NCBI GenBank assembly: GCA_018907035.1
Contig: JACCIC010000364.1
Coordinates: 1 to 64,000, forward strand
From: Sycobia sp. Sy_11
Lineage: Eukaryota; Arthropoda; Insecta; Hymenoptera; Epichrysomallidae
Direction of reading: 5' to 3'
Length of the DNA: 64,000 nt
The notes under the pieces are model-generated. The model was not told the DNA's origin. It searched no databases and saw only the letters and a list, made by a program, of their open reading frames with translations. The position numbers and the translations under genes are program-made. Positions 12,532 through 22,870 of the stretch are shown piece by piece. Every line of letters starts with the position of its first letter. Positions within the stretch are counted from its first letter, which is position 1.

Positions 12532-13689
12532 TTAGCTATCAATGGTCACACCTAGGTATTTCACTTGCTTCTTAAAGGTCAGAGAATGCCCTCCACGAGT
12601 CAAGCCACAACTCTTATTCCATTTATATCTCCTGGTACAGATTATGACCTCAGCCTTCCCTGGGTTAACCGCGAGACCGGTCCGTCTGTACCATCCATCG
12701 ACCACGTCAAGGGCACCCTGTAGTACTCCCATAAGGGGATATAAAAAGGGCCCTCGGGCAATGAGCATTATGTCGTCAGCATAACCAACCGCCAGACATC
12801 CAATGCTGTTCAGCTTATTTAGGAGCTCGTCCATCACGAGGCACCATAGGAGCTGGGACAGGACGCCCCCCTGTGCGCACCCTGACCCTATTCTCCCTCG
12901 TAGGGTCGTGCTCCCTTTGCTTGCTTTCAGGATGCGATTTCCCAACATATGGTCGATCCATTCTGTGATGCGCGGAGGGATATCATGCTTATTTAAGGCC
13001 TCCTTGATAACCTTACGTAACGTGTGATTAAAGGCTCCTTCGATGCCCATAAGGACACCTACGGCAAACCCTTTAGCCTCCACCTGAGATCGCATCACAA
13101 ATACGGTTCTGTACAGAGCCTTCTCCGTGGATCTTCCGGTGCCGTATGCATGTTGCTTCTTATGGAGTTGATTTCTTCTCAAGGCGTCGTCTCTGATGAA
13201 TCTATCAATCATCCTTTCGATAGTCTTGAGAATAAGAGATGTCAGGCTGATGGGTCTAAAATCCTTCGGAGATGTATAACCACATTTGCCTGCTTTAGGT
13301 ATAAATACCAACCTAGTCCCTAGCCATCTTGCTGGGATATGACCCAGAGTCATGCTTGCCCGCGCCATTCTTGTCATCGGGCCCACTATACAGTCTCCGG
13401 TTCTTTGTAGAAAGGCCGGGTAGACTCGATCCGGTCCCGGTGATTTAAATGTACCAAATAACCCTACGGCCCATCTGACCCTGTCCGGTGTAACAATCTG
13501 GTTTGCTACCATTCGGTTAGCTCCCAGTTTAGCGTAACCCATCCAGTGGTCATTTCCTGTAACTGTATCGTCATCTTGTTCAGTATTTCTACAGAAGGTA
13601 GGGAATTGGACTTGGATAAGGTATTCCAAAATCTCTTCATCCGATAGTTCGTAACTGCCATCGGGTCTCTTCAGCGTGCCCAGGACCAC
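12532..13689 (-). pseudogene. LOA-like reverse transcriptase domain (385 codons open, catalytically damaged)
   Basis: This is the longest open frame in the window. Recognisable reverse-transcriptase blocks are KSPGPDRVYPAFLQ (residues 82-95), FRPISLTSLILKTIERMIDRF (about 144-164, block 2), AYGTGRSTEKALYR (181-194), CAQGGVLSQLLWCLVMDELL (271-290) and the catalytic YADD (303-306), then GLAVNPGKAE and VKYLGVTID. The combination of QGGVLS-LLWCLVMDELL and VKYLGVTID suggests the LOA clade. Motif A reads VLMGIEGAFN where the family has an Asp before IEGAF, so a metal-binding Asp is replaced by Gly. The normal SPLLW is SQLLW. Upstream sequence continues in another frame, so the apparent Met start is not the real start. 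It is a dead copy. Confidence 0.9.
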
Positions 13690-13830
13690 GCCAGGGTCCT
13701 TCGACTGAACTCTGTTCAGCCTAGCCGCTTCCTTACCCTCGCATATGCTTTCACAATAGTTTCTCCAGCTTGTCTCTCTGGCTTACCTTACTGCACCTCC
13801 GTAGTTGTCCCTGGACGCTCTGTATGCAGT

Positions 13831-14100
13831 CTAATCAGAGTCACTACGTTTTCTCCTGTCTATCTTCCGGACGACCATAGTGTTCTCTTTCAAGTAGCCC
13901 AGTTTCTTATTCCACCATCGAACCTCTCCCTTAGGTCTCGCCCGTTCGGGGCGAAAATTTTCCTCAAAGGCATGTTTGATGTCGTCATTAAAGGATTTCG
14001 TGACATTCTCCAGCATTCGCTTGTCCCTGATCTCTACAGTTAAGTCCTTAAAAGCAGTTTCGACGGACCGTCTATAGCCCTGCCAGTCTGTGCGCTTAGG
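13831..14100 (-). pseudogene. LINE ORF2 endonuclease/linker remnant
   Basis: The minus strand reads WLCDPKRTDWQGYRRSVE, typical of the end of the endonuclease domain of Jockey/LOA/R1 elements. It continues in frame through DKRMLENVTKSFNDDIKHAF to a linker with KGEVRWWNKKLGYLK, the WWN-x-L motif that precedes RT in these elements. Stops and a frame change separate it from the RT frame at 13689, so ORF2 is broken. Confidence 0.75.
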
Positions 14101-14301
14101 ATCGCACAGCCAGGCTGGCTTTTCTTCTTTGGGTGTCTATTTCCGAGGTGGAGGTTGCCCTCGGATATCCTTCATGCACCACGACACATGTAAGGGGGTT
14201 TGACCTTTGGACAGCCGTAATAATTCCGGCACCCGCAAGCCTCCCTCCCTGGGGGCAGGGTTCCTTTATTGTCATCGCTGCCACTCCTCCCCTTTTGCTT
14301 T

Positions 14302-14850
14302 TTAGCAATACCGGATGTCGAGGGCGGAGTCAGATCCATGTTGCCTCTTCATCCCTATCTTAATCTGCGTGGTGGGCCCAGAGGTGCCGGTCCCGCTAGC
14401 ATTTTGCTGCCGGGACAACTTCCTCCTGGCCGAGCCACACAGCTCCTTTTTCTTGGGAGCAGTACTGCCTCCCTCTACACTGGTTAGTGTTTCAGGGGTC
14501 ACAACCACTCCAGGCTTGTTGCCTGGCGCTGCGTCCTCCTTGCCCACTTGGCCAGTAGCTCCTACTGAGCTCCTCGGGGGCGTTGTATCCTCCCGGGCCT
14601 CGCCTTCACTATTCTTAGGTACTTTATCCATAAGAATCCCACGAGTAGCTATGGAAATAAAAGTCCACCGACACAGAGCCCCGTATGTGCCGGTAAGGCT
14701 GAATACTCGGGAAGATCGCCCGGTGTTCCCGAGGCATCGTTTACGACCGCTACTACCCCAGCGCCCAAGTCGGTACCCTTCAGCACGATGGCTCCCACCT
14801 TTGGTTTGGGGGTTGGATATAATACCCATTGCGCCTCCTTCCGAACGCAA
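14302..14850 (-). pseudogene. Probable LINE ORF1 (182-codon open stretch)
   Basis: The frame lies directly upstream, in element orientation, of the ORF2 remnants. It is rich in Gly, Ser, Thr, Arg and Lys, as in the basic, low-complexity N-terminal half of LINE ORF1 nucleic-acid-binding proteins. I see no complete CCHC zinc knuckle in the surviving part. A 239-codon open frame on the opposite strand (14315-15034) is a shadow caused by the high G+C. The call rests mainly on position. Confidence 0.5.
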
Positions 14851-15060
14851 TGACCGGTTGCCCTTGGCCTCTGGGATGTCCGTCTGGCTGTTCTCGAGAG
14901 TCCTGAGCCCCAGCTCCGGCTGCGATAGAGACCTACGCGTGTTCCTTATTCAAGGATCCCGCAGGAGTGGTTACTCTGGCGCCCTAGAGGCAGTCTGCCT
15001 CATCAGCACCTTTTCGCCACCCAGCCCGCCCTAGCGCAGGCCCGCACTCTCCCAGACTAT

Positions 15061-15427
15061 TGTCGGGTCAGTCGCTCGCATCCCCAAGCGAGCCTCCACA
15101 TCGGCCTACAAGAGGCACGCGACAAGGTGTCAAACCCTGGTAGAGGAAGCGCATGTTAAAATAATACACAAACTTCTCGCTTCGATCCTGATACCCGTCA
15201 GCTCTACTTCAACGCAGCCTCTTTTTCAATTCCGAGTTTTGTCCATATGGGCACGTACCTTCAGTGCCCCTTCCCTTATTTTTATATATGACGATTGACC
15301 GTATCATAAATCTTTTTTCGTAATCCGTTTTTCCGACATTTTAGATACGTAATTTCTCGCAAACACTAATATTACTTTTCACATAATTATCTGCTCTCTG
15401 TTTTTCTTATAAGAAAATCCAACAAAG
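15061..15427. other. Probable LINE 5' untranslated region, then AT-rich sequence
   Basis: 15061-15280 keeps the G+C-rich character of the neighbouring LINE and may be its 5' UTR; no promoter motif is certain. From about 15281 the sequence becomes AT-rich with nothing recognisable. Confidence 0.35.
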
Positions 15428-15520
15428 AGTACGCAGTTTACTTTTATAAAGTAGTTTATTCATAACTATTGAAGGTATACAAATGTATGGTTAGGTCCAT
15501 ACAACAAGTTAGTTATATCT
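15428..15520 (-). mobile_element. Copia LTR fragment
   Basis: The block from GTACGCAGTTTACTT through TTGAAGGTATACAAA to GTATGGTT matches 19712-19800, the putative 5' LTR of the minus-strand Copia copy, with scattered differences. No Copia coding sequence adjoins it, so it is a solo or truncated LTR. Confidence 0.55.
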
Positions 15521-15574
15521 TTTAATCCGTATAAACCATTCATGTACCATTAAAATAACATAGTTTAAACTTGT

Positions 15575-16235
15575 TACATTCTTTCGATTTTGAAAATTTA
15601 AAAATTTTGGAAATGATATTAAGAATAAGTATAAAAGAGAGACTCTTGAAAATATTCATATTTTGAAAAATCCCAATAATGTAAATTTATTGTTAGAGTC
15701 GAGTAAATTGGACAAAACTTATCATTCATGTTAATATAGAATTTGTATTTCGCATTTAAGTTGAACAAAAAAGGTGGAGTCCTATACATTTTATATTAAT
15801 AAATTTAGAGTGGGGTAGGTGTATATAACGTAGCATACTGGGTTTCTTATTTTATTTAAGTTCCCGAGGATGAACCGTAGCGGTAGGAAACGACGAACAA
15901 GAAGGTGATCCTAAATTTAAAGTGGTGGAGGCAGTCAGGTTGATCTTTACTAACATAGAATAAGTACTTTTGTTACTTTTTATTTTTATTTTACTTATTA
16001 TTTTATTTTTATTTTTATTTTTATTTCATTATTAATATTATTTTATTTTTATTTTTAATTTTCTAATATTATTTATTGTAGTAATAAGTTTTATTTCAGA
16101 TCCGACCGGGTTGATCATAAAAAAGGGCAGTCTGACTGTCATTATTTTAAGTAATATATTATTTTATAAAAACTGTAAGACCGATAAAAATATTTATTCA
16201 TTTAATTCAATGCAGTCGACATAAGTACAATTTTT
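15575..16235 (+). mobile_element. Penelope-like element 3' remnant (diverged subfamily)
   Basis: The plus strand starts with the decayed C-terminal end of a Penelope polyprotein. HSFDFENLKILE and, after frame breaks, NPNNVNLLLESSKLDK-YHSC correspond to HSFDFVNVDILE and RNNVNLMLESGRLDSVYHS in the copy at 54690-56995. It is followed by a region like the 3' region of the other copies. That region has GATGAACCGTAGCGG and GGAAACGACGAAC near 15869 in place of the ribozyme-like motif, a T/A-rich TTTTA tract, GGGCAGTCTGACTGTCATTA near 16126, and ACTGTAAGACCGATAAAAA then GCAGTCGACATAAGTACAAT at the end. It is much more diverged than the other three loci. Confidence 0.75.
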
Positions 16236-16262
16236 AATTTTAAAAATATTTTTATATATATA

Positions 16263-16435
16263 CTAGCATCCCCCGCCTCGGCTTTGCCCGAGATAATAAT
16301 TTAAACGATTTCATGAACAGTTCAATAATTTCTAAGTAAAATTTATATGTAAAAATCTATATTACTATAAATAATTTACCGTAATTTACCTATTATCGCT
16401 TCCATATTAAACGCTGCTTCAAGCCAATGTCCACT
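16263..16435 (-). mobile_element. Helitron 3'-end fragment
   Basis: On the minus strand this ends in a hairpin (CTCGG 16277-16281 pairing with CCGAG 16288-16292), about 10 nt, then CTAG followed by T. That is the terminal structure of Helitrons, which insert between A and T. The body up to about 16435 aligns in reverse orientation with 51970-52207, the end of the longer copy. The 5' part is absent. Confidence 0.7.
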
Positions 16436-16559
16436 CCAAAAACGTGATCTTTCGTTGACCATTTTATACAATACCCGTGGAGAAATATACTCGACATATT
16501 CCTATATCGGGCTAGATCCTAGTCAGTATTACTGATGATTTCCTCATGTCGTAATACTC

Positions 16560-16945
16560 GCCAGATCTGAGTTAGATTTCCCTACGATCATCTAATAATC
16601 GTCTTATATTAATTACTTTCTCGACTTTCTACAGATTTGCTTATCTTTTATTAATGTTAGAAAGAAATATGTGTTTTTTATCGTCAACATTTTACAAGTA
16701 GGAAAATTAAGGAAATGATGAGGCTTTCTATCTTGGACTTAGTTAGATTCTCTTATCCCTTAGTTAGATTCTTACCTTCTCCCTATTTTGAAAAGAATGT
16801 CGTTTTTCTAGACTGGATCTGCCAAGTAGGAGAATTAAGGAAATATTAGGCTTTCTATCTTGATTCTAGTTAGATTTCCTCAACTTTTTCTAATATTGGA
16901 TAAAACGATGTCTTTTCTAGTCGAGACCTTACAAGTACGAAAATT
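16560..16945. repeat. About three tandem copies of a 107-132-bp repeat
   Basis: ACAAGTAGGAAAATTAAGG (near 16691), CCAAGTAGGAGAATTAAGG (near 16823) and ACAAGTACGAAAATTAGA (near 16931) recur. GGCTTTCTATCTTG, TTAGATT and AAAACGATGTCTTTTCTAG-like blocks lie between them. The first copy is partial. The stretch from 16436 to 16560 shows nothing recognisable. Confidence 0.65.
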
Positions 16946-16954
16946 AGATATTAT

Positions 16955-17096
16955 ATACACACGCGCACGTGCACGCTCGCACATTATGCACGCGCGCGTA
17001 CGTGTGTTTGTGTGCGTGCGTGTGTGTGTGTGTGCGTATGTGTGTATATAGATTTAATATATATACATCTATACATATGTATATATATATACATCT

Positions 17097-17150
<54 letters not shown>
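16955..17150. repeat. Compound microsatellite (CA/CG, TG, TA)
   Basis: An alternating purine-pyrimidine tract runs from ACACGCGCACGTGCACG through (TG)n to (TA)n. The final (TA)n ends exactly where the mariner terminal repeat begins. Confidence 0.95.
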
Positions 17151-17153
<3 letters not shown>

Positions 17154-18180
17154 GTTGTCAAATACCTCCCTTCCGCTTTTCTGTCTTGTGAATTTCGCGG
17201 CTATGTACAAAGCGCTATAGAGCTCGTATCTGGTATAATACTATACATCATTTGAAAGGTCTTGACATAATGTACAAAACGACGCTATGTATGATTAGTT
17301 TAGATATTGCGTTCCAAATGTTATAGACGGGTAAACATGGAGTTCACTGATGCCGAAATTCGCGCTATTTTAAATTTTTCCTTCGTCAAAGTCAAATCCG
17401 CTAGAGAAACGTTCCGTGAGAGTAATGGCGTTTTGTGGGATGACACGCTGTCACTTCGAACCGCAGATGAATGGTTTCGACGATTCAGAACCGGAGAAAA
17501 CGATACCATGGATAATCCAGCCGGCGGAAGACCTCTGACAACGAATAACAATCAAATCATGGAACTTATCGGGCTAGACCGGTATGTGGCATCTCGTGAC
17601 ATCGCCCAGGAGATGAGAGATTGTCAACAAGCCATTTTAAACCATCTGAAGAAGGTTGGATACAAAAAAAGCTTGATGTTTGGGCGCCGCATGATTTGAC
17701 GCAAAAAAACCTTCTCGACCGAATCAACGCCTGCGATGTGCTGCTGAAACGGAACGAACTCGATCCATTTTTGAAGCGTATGGTGACTGGCGACGATATG
17801 GAACACATGAGACAATATCAAGCCGGTGGATGGTTCCAAACAGTGGCCAAGCTGGGATTGACGGCCAGGAAGGTTTTGCTGTGTGTTGGTGGGATCATGG
17901 AAGGGAATCATCCACTATGAGCTGCTCCCATATGGCCAGACGCTTAATTCTACCATCTACTGTGAACAACTGGACCGCTGGAAGCAGGCTATCGACCAGA
18001 AGCTTCCACAATTGGACAACAGGAAGGGTGTAGTTTTCCACCAGGACAACCTCAGACCACACACTTCGTTGATGACTCACCAGAAACTACGGGAGTTCGG
18101 ATAGGAGGATTTATCGCATCCACTATATAGCCCGAACATAGCGCTAAGTGATTACCACCTGTTCCAGTCCATTTTTACTT
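17150..18180 (+). mobile_element. mariner element with left terminal repeat, 3'-truncated
   Basis: The left terminus TTAGGTTGTCAAATACCTCC matches the right terminus of the minus-strand copy at 46582-47438 (TTAGGTTCTCAAATATTTCC). About 155 bp of 5' UTR leads to the transposase. The copy sits directly against a (TA)n run, fitting the TA target preference of mariners. The right end is lost just after the third catalytic Asp region. The type resembles the mellifera group common in Hymenoptera (from memory). Confidence 0.88.
17337..18175 (+). pseudogene. mariner transposase pseudogene
   Basis: The likely start is the Met of MEFTDAEIRAILNFSFVK at 17337, which opens the N-terminal helix-turn-helix region. 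The first frame continues through SLRTADEWFRRFRTGEND and GGRPLTTNN to a second helix-turn-helix (YVASRDIAQEM). A frameshift near 17665 moves the frame to KKLDVWAPHDLTQKNLLDRINACDVLLKRN and LKRMVTGDD, around the first catalytic Asp. A second shift near 17885 leads to WKGIIHYELLPYGQTLN and VVFHQDNLRPHTS (second Asp). A stop follows EFG near 18100, before YSPNIALSDYHLFQS (third Asp). With two frameshifts, a stop and a lost C-terminus it is non-functional. Confidence 0.9.
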
Positions 18181-18211
18181 GTGCATACATACATTTCATT
18201 TTATAATATTA

Positions 18212-18214
18212 ATA

Positions 18215-18264
<50 letters not shown>
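18212..18264. repeat. (TA)n microsatellite downstream of the mariner
   Basis: An alternating TA tract of about 50 bp lies near the truncated 3' side of the mariner. Together with the run at 17100-17150 it brackets the element. Confidence 0.9.
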
Positions 18265-18269
<5 letters not shown>

Positions 18270-18419
18270 GCACATTCATTCATACACACATATACATATA
18301 TACAGTGTGTATTCGTTCGTACATATTTAATTATTCTAATATAATCAACCATAATATTTAATAGATTATATAATATATAAGTCAGCACGTATACGTATAC
18401 ATGTACATGTATTTTATAT

Positions 18420-19060
18420 TTAACTAAATGAAAATAATATTTTCAAGAAAAAGATTTACATATATATCGATAGAAGTGCTATTTGGGCGATGGAAATGCC
18501 CGTTTTGTGGAGAAAGTGGACATTTCTCTGCCCCCTTTCGTTTATTGCGTTGGATTTATGACTCACTGTATGCGTTCATCCTGTGCTGGCAAGGAGTTTT
18601 CCGAAGTGGCAATCTCGCGCCAGCACGGGTGAACTTTGTTTTAAAATTTTATGTCGTAGTTCGGCCAAGGTTGAGGAACGCGTTGAGAAACAGGGGGCAA
18701 GAGGACGATGCGACGGTTGGCCGTGTTGTAAAACATAATAAAACGTGCATAATCTTTTCCCGCTTTGTCTTCCGGTGGAGTTCGGTAGTTTGTGAGAAAA
18801 TATTCGGAGTTTTCTTTCCGAATATTTTCTCAACGAAACTGCTTTGCGATGTAACATTACTATTTTGTTTCAAATATATACTTTGTTTATTCGAATTTAA
18901 ACTATCTTTCTGAATCCAATGATTTATTTCATGATTATTTTTATTTTTAGTATAGTATGCACTGCTTTCGCTACTATCTTGTATTACAATTCACGTTTCT
19001 TCCATTATCAAGTCAGGAAATTAAATTTTTACTAGTTCTATAGTCGGGAGCTGCAGAATT
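18420..19060. other. Unassigned block with a 15-bp hairpin
   Basis: A moderately G+C-rich 400-bp block (18470-18860) has open frames of up to 161 codons that show no recognisable motif. At 18793-18832 a perfect 15-bp stem (TGAGAAAATATTCGG with CCGAATATTTTCTCA) encloses a 10-nt loop. It may be part of an unclassified element. Confidence 0.4.
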
Positions 19061-19553
19061 CTAAGTAAATCTAAAATGATTATAAGTAGCCGGAAGAGTC
19101 ATTAAAATTTTTGTAATCAGCATAGTATCTGATATTTCTTCTTTTAACGTTTTTAAAGTATAAAACAAATCTGAAATTTTAGAAATATATGTCGCAATGT
19201 CATCACTAGGATCCTTTTGAAAACTGAACCGTTTTGGTTGCAGTACGTGTATCGGATTTGCTCTCATAAATTGCATGGAGCTTATCCCACATTTCATTCG
19301 CTGAGTTGTAATTTAACGTATGTGTTATTAGTTGTCTTTCAACCGTATTTACGATAAATTTTTGTGCGACGCCGACTTTTTCAACGAATTTTTTTCTATC
19401 CTTTTCATACTGATTCCTTACATTTTCAGCAGCATCGACTGCAGGTACGGTTGGTGAAATTGCTGTTCCGTAAGCAACACCAAAAGCTTCATGCGAAATT
19501 AACATTACGCGAATTTGGAATTTCCATACACACCAATTTTCTATATTTTTAAG
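19061..19553 (-). pseudogene. Copia gag (UBN2-like) pseudogene
   Basis: The protein starts near KLKNIENWCVWKFQIRVML, the N-terminal Trp-containing block of Copia gag. It continues through AAENVRNQYEKD, ERQLITHTL and SANEMWDKLHAIYE, the W-x-x-L block of UBN2/gag-polypeptide domains. A frameshift near 19210-19290 switches to PKRFSFQKDPSDDIATYISKIS and LLITKILMTLPATYNHF-like sequence. The zinc knuckle and everything after it are absent. Confidence 0.8.
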
Positions 19554-19900
19554 CTTAGCTATTATTACTGTGTCACTTCCTATTTAATTAATCCATTTTG
19601 CACTATCGCATAAAAGGCTGACTTCAATTAAAAAGAAAAATGCGAAATACTACAGGTCACTTCCACCAAAGAAACTTTTCAAAAAAAAAAGTCTGTCCAC
19701 ATAACCAGAAGTGTACGCAGTTTACTTATATAAAATAGTTTATTAATATCGTACATTTATTGAAGGTATACAAAGGTATGGTTGCATCCAGCATGCACGG
19801 GCATTGTGATACAATTAGTGAGTGCAGAGCCACACGTGGTATATGAGTAGAGTTCAGAACATATGGAATATACGTGCCGCTACCATAAGTTGACTTATGA
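19061..19900 (-). mobile_element. Copia-type LTR retrotransposon remnant (gag, primer site, 5' LTR part)
   Basis: On the minus strand the order is LTR end (TGTACGCAG... from 19712 rightward), a primer-binding site like TGGTTATGTGGACAG (19692-19706, the initiator-tRNA-Met type used by Copia elements), a short leader and gag. Protease, integrase and reverse transcriptase are missing; the element stops at about 19061. The right limit of the LTR is uncertain (about 19890). Confidence 0.7.
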
Positions 19901-20880
19901 TATACATTGACTTACACTTACTGTTTTTATACATACAACATATATGTGTGTGTGTGTGTTTATTTCATAATTTCAAAGAAAATGCTTCGTCTTTGTCATT
20001 ATTTAATAGAATTGCAAAAAAAATTTATACGCACACACACACTTCAAATTTTGTTTATAAAACAAGTTTTACAAAAACTTTTCATATTCTCTATTTTTTT
20101 CCTTCAAAATTTTAAGTTTATGAGAAAAATTTGAAAATAGAAAATACTTATACCGCAGTAGACGCTGCATCATCTGAGCAACGAGATAGATCTCTGATGT
20201 ATCGACCATGACTTGGGCTGATTAGTATTTCGAATCGCTCATAAGTTATTACATTTTTCTCGATAATTATTAGTTTTAGAGCAAAAATAGATATAATATA
20301 AAAAATATATTTCAATAGGTTGTACAACTTTTGTTGTCTATACTAAAAATGATTCCATAAAACTTGGTTTCTATAATTTTTTAAACATTTGAAAAATTAT
20401 ATTTTTTATTTCGTAAATTTTCTCAATGATGTTCGTAATGAGCGTTTAAAAGTACATACATATAATTTTTTTCAAAATTTATTTTTGAAATTTTTTGGAA
20501 AGTATGAAATTATTTTTTATTCAAGTGAGCAGCAAACGTATAATACAGATGGTTAGAATCAGCGGTAGTTTTGTTATCGTTAATACATAGTCTAAACTTT
20601 ATTCTGACCTAATTTAAACCAGGGATAAATAACTCATAAATTTTTTTTACATTTTTTGGTCTCTACCGTTGTTACAGCAAGATTAATTATCACAGCGGAC
20701 AGTCACTCCGTCCACCAGTACATACAAACGAATCATTTGAACTACTTTTCGGTCGAGGATAAATTTATGACAGAAAAATGAAGCTGGCTTTCGGACTATA
20801 TATTCAGATATATATTTATATGAGCATTTTGTGACAGAACGATCATTCGCAGCTAAATAATCCACTCCTGATTGCACGCG
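19901..20880. other. AT-rich spacer, nothing recognised
   Basis: It contains short TG and CA runs (19944-19960, 20028-20041) and poly-T-rich sequence. No open frame has a recognisable motif and no repeat boundary is visible. Confidence 0.5.
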
Positions 20881-20892
20881 AATATTATAAAT

Positions 20893-20978
20893 CTAGCATC
20901 CTCCGTCGCGGCTTCACTCTGGATAATTTAACCGATTTCATAAATAATTCAATATAATCTAAGTAAAAAGTACTATAA

Positions 20979-21022
<44 letters not shown>

Positions 21023-21505
21023 TGTATGAAAAGCTGCTTCTATGTATATTAAAAATGGCTTCGATGGTGAAAATTGTACTTTCGAGTTGGAGCGGTAGAA
21101 ACAGATATTTGCAGACTGTCATGTTTGAACTATACGAAATGTCACGGGACGATTGTTATAGAGAGTTTTGTGTTGGCGAAGTCGAATACAATGTCCATAT
21201 ATCCCATGACGACTTTTACTGGAAATCTACGTGATCGAATGATAGAATACGAATCTCTTCATAGAAGTCATACTGATATACCCGGACATTGTTTTCCACC
21301 AACTACACACGAAACTCCCCGTAGAAGTTGTCTCGATATACCTGAACATCCTTTCCTATCAATTAAACACGATACTCTCTGCAGAAATCGTTATGAGGCA
21401 ACGGGATATCGTAATCTACCGCCGTAGACGCCAATACAATATTTCTCAGTAGAAACCGTATTTAAAATGTGTATACATAATATGTACAATATAATATACA
21501 CGCAA

Positions 21506-21564
<59 letters not shown>

Positions 21565-21781
21565 CTGATTGTTAAAACCATTAACTTAATTTATTAACGA
21601 ACGAAAAATGATTTTCAATAAAAAACATAGCCTATGTCCTTTCTAAAATAATATAGAATCTATATATCAAATTTCAGAATAATCGGTTCAGCAGTTTTTT
21701 CGGTTATCGTCAACAAAGAAAAAGACGCTTTGTCTTTATAAATTAGTATGATATGATATGATTTGATATGATACGATATGA
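20893..21781 (-). mobile_element. Non-autonomous Helitron copy 1
   Basis: Read on the minus strand it starts near 21781 with TC-type sequence made of ATATCATATC pentamer-like repeats, then TTTATAAAGACAAAGCGTC and a conserved block ending in AAACTGCTGAACCGATTATTC. It continues through a (TA)n run (21508-21562), a degenerate minisatellite of about 60 bp (21100-21430), a second (TA)n run (20980-21020) and the 3' end GGATGCTAG at 20893-20896. It aligns in inverse orientation with 50702-52207. There is no coding sequence, so it would rely on a helper Helitron. The 3' hairpin has decayed in this copy. Confidence 0.72.
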
Positions 21782-21789
21782 AGGTTTTC

Positions 21790-22870
21790 TGGGCCATTTA
21801 CAAATTATATATAAGTTCGACTGCTGCGGCGCTGATGCATACTGGAGAAGTGGATACAATAAAACAGGCTTTTTTGAACATTTGAAATGTTATAAATGCC
21901 GTATGTATTAAGATCAGGTGTGACGATCGATTTTAAGTTCCGCCGGAAGTATGGAGCACTCTTAACCTTTAACAGATGTGTATACTTCTTCTGTAGCAGC
22001 GCAAGTTCATATGTCGTCCTGTTTTGATTAATCAGTAAAATTTCACATTTCAATTATGATAAGTGATTAAGCGATATCAAAATGTGTGCATACGAGAGTA
22101 AAATAAGTAAGGAATAATCTTCAAGTTTCGTTTTGAGTTTGAAGTAATCTCTGATAATATTGCATGTTGTGACGCAAATAAAATATTATTTGTGAAACGG
22201 AAATATGAAAAATAATGGCAAATAAATGTATAAAATTTATCCATAAAATTCTAAGACAATAATCATCAGAAAGGATAATGGCAGCAATAAGGTACTTTAT
22301 TAAATGCCTTTACAATCATCCTACAAAGGGATAGTCCAACACATAGCTAAATAGATGGAGGGAATTCCCCAGGCTGATCGGGCGACTGAAATGTAATTGA
22401 CCGTCGGTTGTCTATGAGGTATACTGCAAGTATGCTACCCACCTCCTTTTTGTACCAGTTACCTGAATTTTGAATAGTCGACCAGGACTGAGAGAGAATG
22501 GACGAGCAGATTCATCTCGACCACCGCGTAGGCAAAAAGTCAAATACATATAACAATGCTATTTCTATTAAATTGTGTTTGGATTATATCTACAATTATT
22601 TTCTATTAACTAAAGTTTATCATTTTATTTTAACCGAAGTATTTATTTACTAGCCTATTATCTAATATTAATTTGACGAATAATAATGGAGCCAGAGCGC
22701 TCCCAACATTTTGGTCATTCGAGCCCGATATTATTTTTATTACCATGATAATTTTTATTTCCACGATCTTCGGTATATAGACAGTAATAATTTACAAAAT
22801 ATTGCAATCAAGATATATATAGTGATCCATGAAGCAGCCGCAAAAATAGTGGAACAGTGGATTAATCTGC
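21790..22870. other. Unassigned sequence
   Basis: Mixed AT-rich sequence with a slightly G+C-richer patch at 22340-22545 (GGAATTCCCCAGGCTGATCGG, ACCGTCGGTTGTC). No domain, terminal repeat or exon was recognised. Confidence 0.4.

Larger units (their letters stand above)
12355..15060 (-). mobile_element. LOA/Jockey-group non-LTR retrotransposon, 5' to 3' on the minus strand, internally deleted
   Basis: A LINE lies on the minus strand. From its 5' side it has a GC-rich ORF1 region (14302-14850, with related sequence to about 15060), a short piece from the end of the endonuclease and the linker (13831-14100), reverse transcriptase (12532-13689) and a post-RT segment (12355-12531). The last segment translates as ...GKLTACL.RAIDRTWDL-PYIM..IY, typical of the connector after RT in Jockey/LOA elements. 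Most of the apurinic endonuclease domain is missing between 14100 and 14302. No poly(A) or intact 3' end remains; the copy ends near a (TA)n run and a mariner scrap. G+C is higher than in the flanks, as expected for a fairly recent coding element. Confidence 0.85.

Noticed and set aside
14315..15034. 239-codon plus-strand open frame
   Set aside because: It is antisense to the LINE ORF1 region in G+C-rich DNA, has no motif, and is best explained as a shadow frame.
18428..18913. 161-codon open frame as a gene
   Set aside because: There is no recognisable domain, the composition is Phe/Arg/Cys-rich as expected from random frames, and no splice or promoter context supports it.
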